Source of the DNA: Bisporella sp. PMI_857
Taxonomy: Eukaryota > Ascomycota > Leotiomycetes > Helotiales > Helotiaceae
Direction: 5' to 3'
Length of the DNA: 64,000 bases
Assembly: GCA_021307315.1 (NCBI GenBank)
Contig: JAJSPD010000020.1
Span: 1-64,000, forward strand
Shown here: positions 10,810 through 22,145 of the stretch, one piece after another
Layout of the letters: the number at the start of each line of letters is the position of its first letter
Numbering within the stretch: position 1 is the first letter of the stretch
Made by a program: the position numbers and the translations under genes
The notes under the pieces: model-generated
What the model was told of the DNA's origin: nothing
Databases searched by the model: none
The model's input: only the letters and a program-made list of their open reading frames with translations

Positions 10810-11966
10810 CTACCACATAAACCTTTCTTTGAAGTCATCTGGGATCCCTAAAGCCTGTTTCTTTAAATCTCTAGTAACAGGACTACCATTGTCTGTGGTA
10901 GGAGATCCCTCTCTTTGGTCCTGCTTCGCCCTAGAATCCTGCGCGAGCTCGGACGAGCAGCTCGTTAATAGATTACCACTATCATGTTCGATCACATCCC
11001 CGCGAAGTTGATCATTATTTGTATGTTGCATAGCAATAGTGGTTTGAGTTGACCCCCTTTGCTCACCAAATTCCACTATATTTATTTGTTGCTTGCCGCG
11101 CATTTCCACCATCGGCCACTGATTGAGCGTGCCAATCATCTCGTTCTCTCCTCTATCTTCCCCCTCTTTGTCCGGATGTTGTCTCAAATCATATGAGGAG
11201 TTCTGATCTGCTAACCAAACGCGAATCTCCTCCGGCGACGTTAAGGCATACTTGTTCCAGTACTCGATTGATGCTTTCCTGTGTACTGCGGCCAGTCTAG
11301 ACTTTGGAACAGTTACATGGCCTTTGCTCTGGTCGCACATAAATGGTGCTGCCTCCCCACATGCTGCTGAAAGGACATCAGAAAGCTGCTCGTGTGGAAT
11401 AGTCGATAGGACTCGTATCAGGATATTTTCGGTCTCTTGTAGTCGAGCTTCCACAGCTTCTGTGTACGCTTTTGCGGGGCCACTGGAGCATTAATGTTAA
11501 TTTGTGCAAGCAATTTGTTGAAACGATGAATTTTAGGTTAAAAAATGCAGGGGAACAAACCGTTTTTGTGCTTTCGGCCATTCACATTCCTGCCCAAGCG
11601 ACCGACATCGAAGACAAATAGGCCTGGAGGCTCAAATAAAGATGTTATCATAATGAACACTTTTAAAGATTAAGACCTTCAGAGCCCGTGGTCTTATTAC
11701 CTTTCACCATCACACTATTTCTCGTCAGCCATAACACATTCAAGATGGGTAGCTTCAATTCAATTGGATGTATGGCAATGTAATTAAGGACATGAGTATG
11801 CATCTGCTGATCCATATAGGCAAGGTTTCGCAACAAACAGAGGATCTATGATAAGTACCTTTTGCTTTCGTGCTCGACATCCATTACAGGCAGCCGCGCT
11901 TCGACTTGTGTCCCGCAACTGGACGTGACGGTGGTCACAATTATCATTAGCTATATTTTCTGTCAT
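10810..11966 (-). CDS. Compact Zn2Cys6 transcription factor with a 14-nt micro-exon
   Basis: Four exons on the minus strand: 11966-11859, 11714-11701, 11623-11561 and 11482-10810. They sum to 858 nt (285 aa). Exon 1 ends ACNGCRARKQK; the 14-nt exon supplies CDGE and part of an Arg; exon 3 continues PICLRCRSLGQEC. Together this gives an exact C-x2-C-x6-C-x6-C-x2-C-x6-C binuclear zinc cluster at about residues 27-54. Each junction has GT and AG. A basic linker and a short amphipathic segment (EARLQETENILIRVLS) follow. The rest resembles the short Zn2Cys6 proteins common in filamentous fungi, with EYWNKYALTSPEEIRVW and a terminal FKERFMW. There is no fungal_trans domain. It should be a nuclear DNA-binding protein. 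It is divergently arranged with the D-2-hydroxyacid dehydrogenase 459 bp away and may control it (inference). Confidence 0.8.
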
Positions 11967-12424
11967 AATGCCAAGCCCCTTATAGAGCGAAGTTACTTGA
12001 CGTCGAGTCTTGCTCTGAATGGAGTTGATGGATTATGTCGGATGAATTTCTTCACAACTCTCAAAATTGGTCGAGAGGCGGTGATACAGGAGAAAATGAA
12101 TTGAGAAATTATCTCTCTGTCACGTGAGAGCGACGCATGCTTCAATCCACAGCTCAGGGAGTTAAAAAGTCGGTTATATGATAGAGTGTGTGCTTAAAAG
12201 CCGAAGGTAAATATTTGTGGAAGCCTAATCGTAAGTTGCCAGGCATCGGAATTCAAGGCTGTGCAGTCGGCTAATAGATTTGCCGCGTTATTCACATGAC
12301 CATAGCTGCTGGTCAAATATTTCACCTATTGTAAATATGCTCCCTATATCATTAATATACTGCTCAAGTCAGCTTGTAACAGTATACCACTACTTTGATT
12401 TAAAACCACATCCTTGATTGGTCT
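11967..12424. promoter_or_regulatory. Shared divergent promoter region
   Basis: This 458-bp spacer lies between the start codons of the Zn2Cys6 regulator (minus) and the D-2-hydroxyacid dehydrogenase (plus). It contains a CACGTGA at about 12121 and AT-rich stretches near 12300-12400. No specific operator is identified; the promoter role is inferred from gene orientation alone. Confidence 0.5.
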
Positions 12425-13528
12425 ATGAGCTTGCTCAACATGATTTTAAAACCCCGAATCCTGTTCTTCAACCCAGTCCGACATGCTCACTCAAAGTTCC
12501 AAGAACTCTCAGCCATTGCACAAACGGAAAACCTTTCAAGTAACAGCAGAGCCGAGTTCTTCAAAGATCTCAATGGTAAATATAAAGATATCAATGCCAT
12601 TTACAGCACCTCTTCGAGTTATGCCGTAAGTTTCCCTCTTAACCTATCAACCTTTGATATCTAATAACAACAGGTTACCGGTAAATTTGATTTAGAACTT
12701 ATCGAAAGGCTTCCCTCGTCACTGAAATTCATATGCCACAATGGTGCTGGTACGTCTTATCAATTTCGATCAATGATTATTCCTGGTGCTAATGCTGGGG
12801 AAGGTTATGATGCTATTGATATTGATGCCTGTACGGCTCGAGGAATCACTGTCACAAATGCGCCTGATCCAGTTACCAATGCTACCGCTGATCTTACCAT
12901 GTTTCTTCTTCTTGGAGCCCTCCGAAAGCTAAACCCTTCTCTCAATATCCTTCGCCGAGGAGAGTTCAAAAAGGGTGTGGACTTCGGTCATGACCCTCAG
13001 GGCAAGACACTAGGCATTATCGGCATGGGACGCATTGGCCGAGCCGTAAAACGGCGAGCCGAGCCTTTTGGGTTGAAGATAATTTACCATAATCGTAATC
13101 CCCTATCTCCGGCTGAAGCAGAAGGAGTACCTTATGTCGGATTCGGCGAGCTTCTTTCTCAAAGTGATATAATCTCCTTGCATCTGCCTCTGAATGGGAA
13201 CACCAGACATTTGATTCGTGCAAAGGAAATTGAGAAGATGAAAGATGGTGTGGTTATTGTCAACACTGCCAGGGGCGCAATCATTGATGAAGCTGCCATG
13301 GCACACGCGTTGGAGTCAGGAAAAATTGCAGCTGTCGGTCTTGATGTTTATGAGAATGAGCCACAAATCAACAAATCACTTATGGAAAACGAGTATGCTC
13401 TTTTAACACCACATTTGGGTACACACACCACGGAAACCCTTGCATCCATGGAGAGTCTAGCGATGGAGAATGCCAGAAGAGGCTGCTTCGGAGAGCCTCT
13501 ACTTACAGTCGTAGCAGAACAGAAATAG
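12425..13528 (+). CDS. D-2-hydroxyacid dehydrogenase (glyoxylate/hydroxypyruvate reductase type)
   Basis: Three exons, 12425-12625, 12674-12749 and 12804-13528, sum to 1002 nt (333 aa), a normal length for the family. An alternative ATG lies five codons in. The enzyme reduces 2-keto acids such as glyoxylate or hydroxypyruvate to D-hydroxy acids with NAD(P)H in the cytosol. Visible motifs are CHNGAGYDAIDI, the Rossmann loop LGIIGMGRIGRAVKRRAEPFG (GxGxxG), the catalytic Arg in VNTARGAIIDE, the Glu in DVYENEP, and the catalytic His in LLTPHLGTHT. Intron 2 is 54 bp with donor GTACGT. It is transcribed away from the zinc-cluster regulator and is followed on the same strand by malate dehydrogenase, which suggests a place in small-acid metabolism. 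The exact keto-acid substrate cannot be read from the sequence. Confidence 0.9.
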
Positions 13529-14145
13529 TCGAGTTAGCAATACATGTTCTAGTTTCTTAGATTGACCCAATTTGATATGCATATTGATACCTGACTAAGG
13601 ACAGCATCATTAAGTTAGAGAATAAGCCTACCATTTTGAAACGTTATGCGGACATGTCATATTGGCAGGGAGAATTGATTTAGATCATAGCTACTTCGTC
13701 CCCTTATGCTAATTTATTTCTTGAAAAGCATATTTAATTAAATAGAGCTAACAAGAGACATGTTGAGTGTGGCATATGTCTTAGTGCTTTCAGTACTGCC
13801 ATATACGCCAGCTTTGCAGTATGCTAAACCAAACACAATTTTCGAGCATAATTGTGCCAAGTGCATTTATATGCTAATTTACACCCCATAAAGAAGTAAA
13901 TGAGACCGTAACGTTTTCCCGGCAAAATATTTATTGTTTCGAAATGATAGAATGTTAGCTTGCGTAGTTGTGTGACGTGCGGTCAATACTTTAGCCGGCT
14001 AGTTTGGCCCTATCTTTATTCTTATGTTCTGTATAAATGTCTTTAATGACCACCTAGGGGACCTAACCAAACAGTGGTCGATGCTTAGTTACATGAATTT
14101 ATACAAATCTCAAGTACTACATCTCGTTTCGTTCCCAGGTCAAAT
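13529..14145. other. Intergenic, 617 bp
   Basis: Between two same-strand genes. It holds the 3' region of the hydroxyacid dehydrogenase and the presumed promoter of malate dehydrogenase. AT-rich; no ORF or repeat recognised. Confidence 0.5.
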
Positions 14146-15332
14146 ATGACGAAGGTTGCGCTTCTTGGTGCTGCAGGGCAAATTGGCACCCCATTGAGTT
14201 TGCTCTTAAAAACCGTGAGAACCACGCATTAACATTTGATTTCTACAATCAAGCTAATAGAAGATTAGAGCCCATTAGTTGATGACTTAACTTTATATGA
14301 TCTTGTTCATGCTCCTGGGATTGCCATTGATTTAAATCACATCGATACCGCAGCGAAAGTTACAGGCTTCTTGCCAGCAGAAAATGGTCTTGGAAAAGCC
14401 CTTCTTGGTGCTGACCTTGTGGTCATTCCAGCGGGAATCGCCCGCAAGCCCGGAATGAGTCGTGATGGTATCCACATCCACAGTTTCTCATTGTCCTTCA
14501 ATGGCTAACAAAAAAATAGATCTTTTCAAGACAAATGCTGGCGTGATTCGCAATCTCGTCACCAAGATAGCAGAAGTATGTCCGGAAGCGTTTGTTCTCA
14601 TCATTACAAATCCAGTGAATAGTACTTTGCCCATTGCAGTGGAAACACTCAAGAAATATAATGTCTTTAATCCCGCCAAAGTGTTTGGGGTGACAACGCT
14701 GGACGTTGTACGAGCATCAACTTTTGTTGCACATGCACTCGGGGAGTCTCAGCCGCAGAAATTTAAAGTTCCAGTTATAGGCGGTCACAGCGGGGCGACC
14801 ATTCTGCCGTTATTTAGTCAATGCAAACCACCAGTGAATTTGTCGAATGAGCAGAGAGATGCAGTTACTTACCGTAAGGATTCAGTTCTCCGGTCATAAC
14901 TTCAACGGAACCTAATTAGAACTATAGGTGTTCAGTTCGGGGGTGATGAGATTGTTCAGGCAAAAGCTGGGGCGGGCTCAGCAACCACCTGCATGGCCTA
15001 TGCTGGATTTAGGTCAGGGTAGACCACCACTCTACAGAGTAAAGAACTAACAATTTGTCAGATTTATTTGCTCAATCTTGAAAGCAGTTTCAGGGCAGAC
15101 TGGAATTTTTGAAGAGGCATATTTGTATCTGCCAGGCATTCCTGGTGGAGAGGAGATTTCCTCTCAACTTGGTGTTGATTACTTTGCTCTACCTGTAGAG
15201 TTAGGAACAGAAGGTGTTAAGAAAGCATGCCCCATTGGTACCCTCTCCGCATATGAGGAAGAAAAATTGGCTATTGCGGTCGACGAGTTGAAAACTAATG
15301 TGAAGAAGGGAATCGATTTCTCCGCTGCCTAA
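14146..15332 (+). CDS. NAD-dependent malate dehydrogenase, non-mitochondrial form
   Basis: Five exons, 14146-14214, 14269-14467, 14520-14873, 14928-15012 and 15062-15332, total 978 nt (325 aa). The enzyme interconverts malate and oxaloacetate with NAD. The start gives [20 protein letters not shown], the nucleotide-binding loop, with no room for a mitochondrial presequence. Further landmarks are the substrate-loop arginines in [23 protein letters not shown], the catalytic His in [12 protein letters not shown] and the final helix around [19 protein letters not shown]. The C-terminus (FSAA) is not a PTS1, so a cytosolic location is likely. Intron 2 has a GTATCC donor; the others are ordinary. 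Filamentous fungi usually carry one mitochondrial and one cytosolic MDH; here, beside two other hydroxy-acid dehydrogenases, it could be an additional paralogue serving the cluster (inference). Confidence 0.9.
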
Positions 15333-15808
15333 CGAGCACCTTAAAGTTCATAATAAAAATATTCTTAGCAAAGATTTTGAAATCTCTATATAAATTCCAT
15401 GACTAAAATATACACATTATGCTATACAATAGTAGCTTTAAGTCCAGGATTTTTTTCTGCTACACTTAACTTGAAAGTTATTTCATTTTCAGTAGCAAAA
15501 GAATGCCATTCTCTGGCGTTGTCAATATTTAGTTAATTTACATTCTTTAGAATTGTGCATATATTGCCGATATATCAAAGAAGACATTCTCCACAACTAA
15601 AACGTCGGGGTCGGAGCTTAATCCCTTAACTATGTAAGATTAAGCTCTATGAGATTGAAGGCTTCTAGACGAAAGTAATATATACAAGACGTGTCCTAAG
15701 AGTCATAGTCGATTTTTTTAAAAGAGATATTGAGTGTTTGATATATATAAATATTTGTGTGTGTGAATAAACACCGTCCGCGAAACTAGACTTGCACAAC
15801 ATGATGAA
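15333..15808. other. Convergent intergenic region, 476 bp
   Basis: Between the stop codons of two convergent genes. AT-rich with a short TG repeat near 15755; presumably 3' UTRs. No gene seen. Confidence 0.5.
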
Positions 15809-16968
15809 CTACGAAACAAGACTCTTGATCTCCTCACATACGGCCCTCGTCACATCTTTCGTATCGGCCTCTCCTCCAAGATCCCGGGTTAGAATGCCTG
15901 CTTTGCAAACGTTCTCAACAGCCTTCATAAGAAGGTTTGCCGCGTCTTCCTCGTGGAGCCAGCGGAGCATCTCAGCCGCAGACCAGATCGTAGCAACTGG
16001 ATTTGCAACACCTTTACCCGTAATATCAAAGGCACTGCCATGAACTGGTTCAAATAAAGAAGGATTTTTGCGAGTAGGATCGAGATTACTCGATGGGGCA
16101 ACCCCAATGGATCCAGCCAGAGCTGCTGCGAGGTCGGACAATATATCCATATGCAAATTGGTGCCGACAATAGTGTCAAGGGATTTAGGATTACTGACCA
16201 TCCTTACTGTCATCGCATCAACAAGCATTTTATCCCACTTCACATCCGGGAAGTCCTTTGACACAGCCAGCGCAACCTCATCCCATAGGACCATCCCATT
16301 TCGCATCGAGTTGCTCTTAGTGACGACTGTTAACTGCTTCCGGGGCCTTAACTGCGCAGTCTCGAATGCAAAGCGCATGATACGCTCAACTCCAATGTAT
16401 GTAAAGATGGCAACTTCGGTGGCGGTCTCCCAAGTCTGTCCACGGTGTGATCTACCACCCTGACCTGAATACTCGCCCTCAGAATTCTCACGCACGAGGA
16501 CCCAATCAATGTCCTCATCAGTAGAATTTCGAAGGGCGGACTTGGTGCCAGGAAAAGTGCGAACGGGTCTGACATTTGCGTAGAGCTGTAACGGGCCTCT
16601 GATTGCTAAGAGAAGGCCCCACAATGAGATGTGATCGGGAACATCTTCATACACAAGTCAGCCTTAGTGCCACACATTACCTCGATACATATAAAATGGT
16701 ATTCACCTGGAGCCCCTACTGATCCAAATAGAGCAGCGTCATATCCGCGCAGGGTCTCAAGGACATTATCATCGACATACTTCCCGGTCTTTTTGTAATA
16801 TGCAGTACCCCAAGGAATATGTGTGAACTCAATTTTGAATGTATCCAGACTATTCGCCAGCTGAGTTACCACCTCAATAGCTGCATCAACGACTTCCGGT
16901 CCGATTCCATCAGCTGGAATCGACGCAATGCGATAAGAATTGCGGCTAGTTCCGTTCCGGATAGACAT
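15809..16968 (-). CDS. Tartrate / D-malate dehydrogenase (isocitrate-isopropylmalate dehydrogenase family)
   Basis: Two exons, 16968-16707 and 16644-15809 (intron 16706-16645), total 1098 nt (365 aa). The ATG at 16968 is chosen because the frame above it has no further ATG. This branch of the decarboxylating beta-hydroxyacid dehydrogenases oxidises D-malate or tartrate with NAD. It shows IPADGIGPEVV at the N-terminus, FGSVGAPDVPDHISLWGLLL across the splice junction (typical of tartrate/D-malate enzymes rather than LeuB), WVLVRENSEGEYSGQGGR, a TKSNSMRNGM catalytic segment, the metal-binding Asp cluster around THMD-like NLHMDILSDL, and LFEPVHGSAFDITGKGVANP. It lies tail to tail with malate dehydrogenase 476 bp away. 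Together with the hydroxyacid dehydrogenase it suggests a tartrate/malate use locus. Mitochondrial import is not evident. Confidence 0.88.
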
Positions 16969-17735
16969 ACTTAACGACACTTTAATTGTAGATTGTGATC
17001 AGAGCTTGGGGAGCGGATTGACATAGAGTGAGGATGTATGATACACAGTTACTTACTTTGAGGATATATATTGCGTGTTACGGACAAACTTCTGTCCTCA
17101 TGGTAGCGACTGTGTAGCCGCCACTTTGTGTCGGCTAATAATTTGACCGACCTCGCAGACCCCCTCCTTCGAGGGAATTCTTAGCGCCTTCTCAACGAAA
17201 CATAGATTTGTCAAAATCTAGACCTAAGTAATTCTCGCTTAACTAAATTTCTTCTTTGACTACGGTAGGACTGCTCATTTTAGGCAGCTAGGAAATGTTT
17301 TCAAGAGCGGTGCGCTTAGCTAATTGATACCTGATCTGTACAGCAACAGCTTCCCAGCAGATGAACTGTAGAGATTCCATCCTTTGGAATTATTCCAACT
17401 AAATGGTCTTCGTATTTTCCCACATAGCAAAATCACCAAATTCGTATCCAAAAGTATGCTAGAAATAGCCTGCGATATTGAGGCTAACCAAAGATATACC
17501 TGATTGTGCCATTACCCAAGCTTGTCAGTCAACCACATCAGTGTAGAACTTCCGATAGCAATCCAAACTTACGCTACTAGATATAACATTAAACCCATTA
17601 ATTAGCGTAGGTTATTCATATATTTTACATTTGAAAGCGTAAGCCTCGTTTATGGCTTCTGTATATCTTAGACATCTACACTATAACGTTGTGTGTAAAA
17701 AATCTATATACCTATGTTGCCATTGATACTTCTGC
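16969..17735. other. Intergenic, 767 bp
   Basis: Holds the likely promoter of the tartrate/D-malate dehydrogenase (near 16970-17200) and the region downstream of the monooxygenase pseudogene. No ORF of note or repeat seen. Confidence 0.5.
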
Positions 17736-19325
17736 CTAAACTTGATTTATTTTAAACTTTCCCGCATAGTCCTGTGCAGCAACCTCTGCGGCAATCTCAC
17801 GATATTTCTTCAACCCCCCTAGCCAAAACAGAACCTTCTTCTTTCCGGGAATATTATCACCAAACACCCATCCACCGACCTTCGGATACAATGTGCCTTC
17901 TACAACCTGATTTGAAAGCTGTGTCCACTCGTTCTCTGCTTCTGGTGTGGCTTCTACTATACCATTTTTGCAAGTAAATTTGACGAGATCGGCCACGAAA
18001 TCTACTTGCGCCTCGACGGATGGTGGCGTATTTGTAAAAGGCACATTTGGACCCATAATGGTGAAAAGGTTGGGAAAGCTAGGAACTGAAACACCAAGGT
18101 AAGTGGTTGGTGTATCAGCCCATTGATCAGATAATGTCCTGCCTCCTAGGCCTCGGATCGTGACACGATTATAGTTGCCTGTAATTGCATCAAAACCCGT
18201 GGCGAGAACTAAGATGTCCAATTCATGCTCTACGCCGTCTGAGGTCTTAACACCATTTGGGGTAAGCTCTATAAAGGGTGTTTCTTTTAGAGAGACCAGG
18301 CTAACGTTGTCCTGATTAAAGACTTCTTAGTAGCCATTGTTGCAAATGGGTCTTCTAGCGTGTAATTCTGTGGGGATAAGTTTGCGCCGCGTCTCCGGGT
18401 CCCTCACAATCTCAGTGATCTTGCCCGTAATAAAATCCTGAGCAGCCTTATTGGCTTTTCATCAAGAGCGATATCCGAGAAGGTACCAAATAGAAACTGG
18501 AATCCATTGCCTCTGTCCCATTGTTCCTGGAACACGCGCTGGCGTTTCTTATCAGAAACATCAAAAGCCCGTGTCGTAGTTTCCTGGAAGCCAAATGCTA
18601 CACCTGAGTTCCAAACCTGGTTCCAAATTTCATCGTGTGAGTCATTGATTTTTTTCTCGTTGCTCTTGTGTTACTAGCCGATTTCCGTTTGGGACATTCC
18701 ATTGAGGCGTTCTTTGGAAGCTTGTGACATGTTTGGCCTCTTTCGATAGAGCAACCAGAATCTGACTTCCCGTCGAGCCATTCCCAATAACTCCTACCCG
18801 CTTATTGAAGAAATTGTGTGATTTTGGCCATGCAGAGGTGTGATAGACTTCTTTCTTGAATGAATCAAAGTTCTTGATATCTGGTATATGTCTCCTTGCT
18901 AGCGGGCCAAGCGTTGTGAATAAATATCGTGCAGTTAGAGGCTTCCCTGTCGAGAGATTGATATTCCATGCATTTTCGATTTCGTCCAAAACTGCGTCAA
19001 CAAACTCCGTATTTAGTTGGATATCCCTCCCTAAATCATGGCGAGTAACGACGTGCTTGAGATAGGCTAAGATCTCTGGCTGTGTGAGGTACTGGTTCTA
19101 CCAGGGGTATTTGAGAAGGTCTTCTTTATCGAAGGAATAGCGATATACCCAGGAGTGAACATCTGAGGAAGCACCTGGATATCGGTTGTAGTACCACGTG
19201 CCGCCAATCTCATCCGCACTGTCAACTAAAAGTGCTGTGAATCCGAGCTGACGCAACTTGTACAATTGATAGATGCCTGAGAAGCCAGCTCTAACAATTA
19301 TAGCATCGTAGTTGGCCGGACCCAT
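17736..19325 (-). pseudogene. Broken flavin Baeyer-Villiger monooxygenase (cyclohexanone monooxygenase-like)
   Basis: The minus-strand frames together span about 530 codons, the normal length for this family, and align through both Rossmann folds, but the gene is interrupted. After MGPANYDAIIV the first FAD-loop Gly is Arg (codon 12, 19290-19292). An in-frame TAG occurs at 19098-19100 right after LLKYPW. The frame then continues (NQYLTQPEILAYL...) to a one-base shift at the seven-T run 18649-18655. A second single-base shift lies near 18453 (ALDEKANK expected). A TAA at 18327-18329 interrupts GY-EVFNQ. The last part, from DILVLATGFDAITGN to the end, is intact. The BVMO fingerprint is present but altered (FKKEVYHTSAWP, Lys in place of the Gly), and the second GxGxxG (VGVIGNGSTG) is kept. 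No introns explain the lesions. It is almost certainly a recent pseudogene unless there are sequencing errors. Confidence 0.85.
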
Positions 19326-22145
19326 AGTTTCCTTTAGATCTGGAGGTCAACCGCAATGAGCGTAAGCCAATATAAAATTTCAGGAATGGAGAAGAGGCGT
19401 GTTGTACTATCTGTAGCTGCTAGGTATGCGATAAACATAAATTATGCAACCAAAGCTTCCATCCAATTCTCAATCCCTTTGATCTCCCTTTCGCTATATG
19501 GCCGGTGTACTCAATGATACCGAATATATGCTTAACTTCGATATTGACGAGAAGGGCAGGAAGAAGGGTAAGCCAATATATTAATATATAAGTCACGTGT
19601 AGACACATTCGTGATACGAAGTCGATATTGCAACAGTTTTCCATGCAAAAACATCACATGACTCACGTGCCATTGACACAGGCATCCATATAAGGGAAGT
19701 AGTGTCACAATATCAAATCTCATAAAGGTAAAGAGCATAGATAATGTATTTCTGCAACCGCACTTAATTAATGCCGGCACCTAATATGGTTTGATGAACA
19801 GTTGCAGAGTATTGTGCGTTACAAAAATAGCAACCATAGCTAGAGTATGGAAGTGTCAAATGCTTGTTAGGGAATGAAAACCATTCAAGTAGTCACAGAA
19901 ATCTACTGAAGCGTATCCCTTGAGCGAAGGAAACACGTTTAAAACTCCGTTTTCATACAAGTAAGCAATGGGGCTGAATTCTTTTAGTTTCTAATATTCT
20001 CTGTCGACAATGACCATTTCACTATCTGTTGCTTGCCGAACAAACATCCTTATGTAGAAGAAGGGCAAAGAAATCGAAATTACCAGCCGGACCTTACACG
20101 ATTCCAGTGCTCCCTTTGGGTTCCACTCAATCTTGTGAATTTTCCATCTCGCAAGTCAACAGAGGCATCCGTAGAAACAACCAGAGTCCGAATATCTTGG
20201 TAAGATCAGATTTCGACATCTACACAGTAACGGGAGTGATGTAGCCCCCTTTATCGAATATTCTTCCGCGCTCGAAGTATTGGCACCGGTATTCTTCGTG
20301 TAGAATTAGAGGTCTGTCGGCATCTGCACGGTTGAGTATCCTTCTAGATTCTATCATGAAACTCACAAAACAACACGATATTCACATCCAATGTCAAGCT
20401 TCTTCTCGATTTTGTTTGAGATACCGCATCGCGGGTGCGTTGGCTGCCCACCGACATCGGTTGACCGAAAACCTGTCTCCGCATGCACACACCATTCCAT
20501 TGACACATTCAGTGGAACGGAATGATTTAAACAAAATTTAGCCATATATAGGGAGGGTAACACGTGTCGCGAGTGTCTAATGTACCCTCGGTGGAAGACA
20601 ACAATTCGTAAACTAGCTCGTCTACTGGCGAAGGACAAAGAACGGGAATCATGAGAGATGGACCACTAAAAAGTTTAGTCATAAGCGACTGAGAAATTAG
20701 AGGATTATCTCCGGAATTATGCCTATTAGTAGGTTCACCTTATCTTTGATTATAACAAACCATTGTCAGCAACCGTTATCAAAGCCATCAAAAGCCTTCA
20801 GATCATGTGAGGATTTGCAAGTGCTTCTAGGCCACCTCGGGTTTTGACATGTAGATAACATATCTGGATTGAAATAGAAGTTGTGGTGGGAATTGTGTAC
20901 ACGATCAAATTCCTGACAAACCTGTCTTGGCTGTTTGCCGACACAGAACAACCCACTTATTCTATGCTCTGCGGTGAAGGGCAGAGAGTAGGTATTCGCT
21001 CCTCAGAGCTGTCTTGGTTTTCTGTGACACGATAGATATCTGCGCTCTGCTGTGGAGAAGTAAGAACGCCCTTTCTCGTTTGCACCGTCGACGACTGTAG
21101 TCCCAAGCAAGGTTTCGTTGCAGTTCAACATTCCATGCATCGATGCAATCTGGTTGGGAGTTTTTAAAGAAAACTGAGCTCGTCGGGGGTGATATGAATG
21201 CAAGATTGGGCCGAATTTTGCTAGTTGGTCAGATCCCAGGGAAGTTGTTTGCTTTGAAAACGGCCCAGCGCTAGTGCTAGTCATCGACAGACTAGATGTG
21301 GAAATTTAGTGAGATGCCAGTGCGGTTTGCTGTTGTAAAATTTTGGCTGATTACAGGAAGATGAGAGATAAGTGGGATCAATAGAATCACCGCCATACAC
21401 AATATCGTCTAATTCATCTGTGGGCTAGTCAGGATGCCATTCGGAGGTTATCCTCTTGATACAGAGGTGACGAAAGACAAAACTGCTTCCTTGTCTGTTA
21501 CCCTAAATATCAGGCCACTCACTGGGTAGGTATGGTTGAGACTTAATAGCTAATGTTAAAAAAAATTTCAGGATGAGACACTAGACTCTGAATATCATTC
21601 AAGTCATACCCTCTCACTGTGGAACCAAATTACTCAACTTGATGTAATATTTGCAACCCTTTGAAAAATCGCCAGACATGTCATGGCCAGTCAAACATGC
21701 CACGAGTCCATTGCAGCGCCTAGAATGTCGTGCTAAATCCCAAACATTTGTACCAACAAATGTCGGCTTCAAGCGGCTATTCACGCTCCGGATGGATTGT
21801 ATATATCCACTTCATCTCCTGAGAAATGGTCTCAGACTTGCGAATATCACGATGTAAGGCAGCTTTAAATAGATTTTTCCAAACTATAGGGTAATGATGG
21901 GGTAAGAAGATCGAAAATTTTAAGCTTTGTGGATCCCGAGAAGGAACTGGTGGGTCGTCGGGTAGAACCTCGATTTTGGATCCGATTCTGTACCCGATAA
22001 GTAGTTTCTTGTTTCCGACAGGGCTCGGCAAGCGAGCTCCGTGAATCTCTCTCTTCTTACTCTGCGCTTTCCAAGATTCTATTAATTAAGAGAATGTGTG
22101 ATCAACTGCCTCAAACTAAAAATAAAGAATCTATCTATCACCGCA
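19326..22145. other. Gene-poor stretch, 2.8 kb
   Basis: Only short frames without recognisable families occur here. A 93-codon ATG frame on the minus strand (21284-21003) and a plus-strand frame (20029-20244) containing SKLPAGPYTIPVL, faintly like a cytochrome P450 proline-rich hinge, are the best, and neither is convincing. Two CACGTG sites at about 19592 and 19665 lie upstream of the monooxygenase pseudogene. It may hold decayed genes. Confidence 0.4.

Noticed and set aside
20029..20244. Frame with SKLPAGPYTIPVL resembling a cytochrome P450 hinge
   Set aside because: Only one short motif fits; no I-helix, ExxR or heme-cysteine motif is seen in any frame of the next 2 kb.
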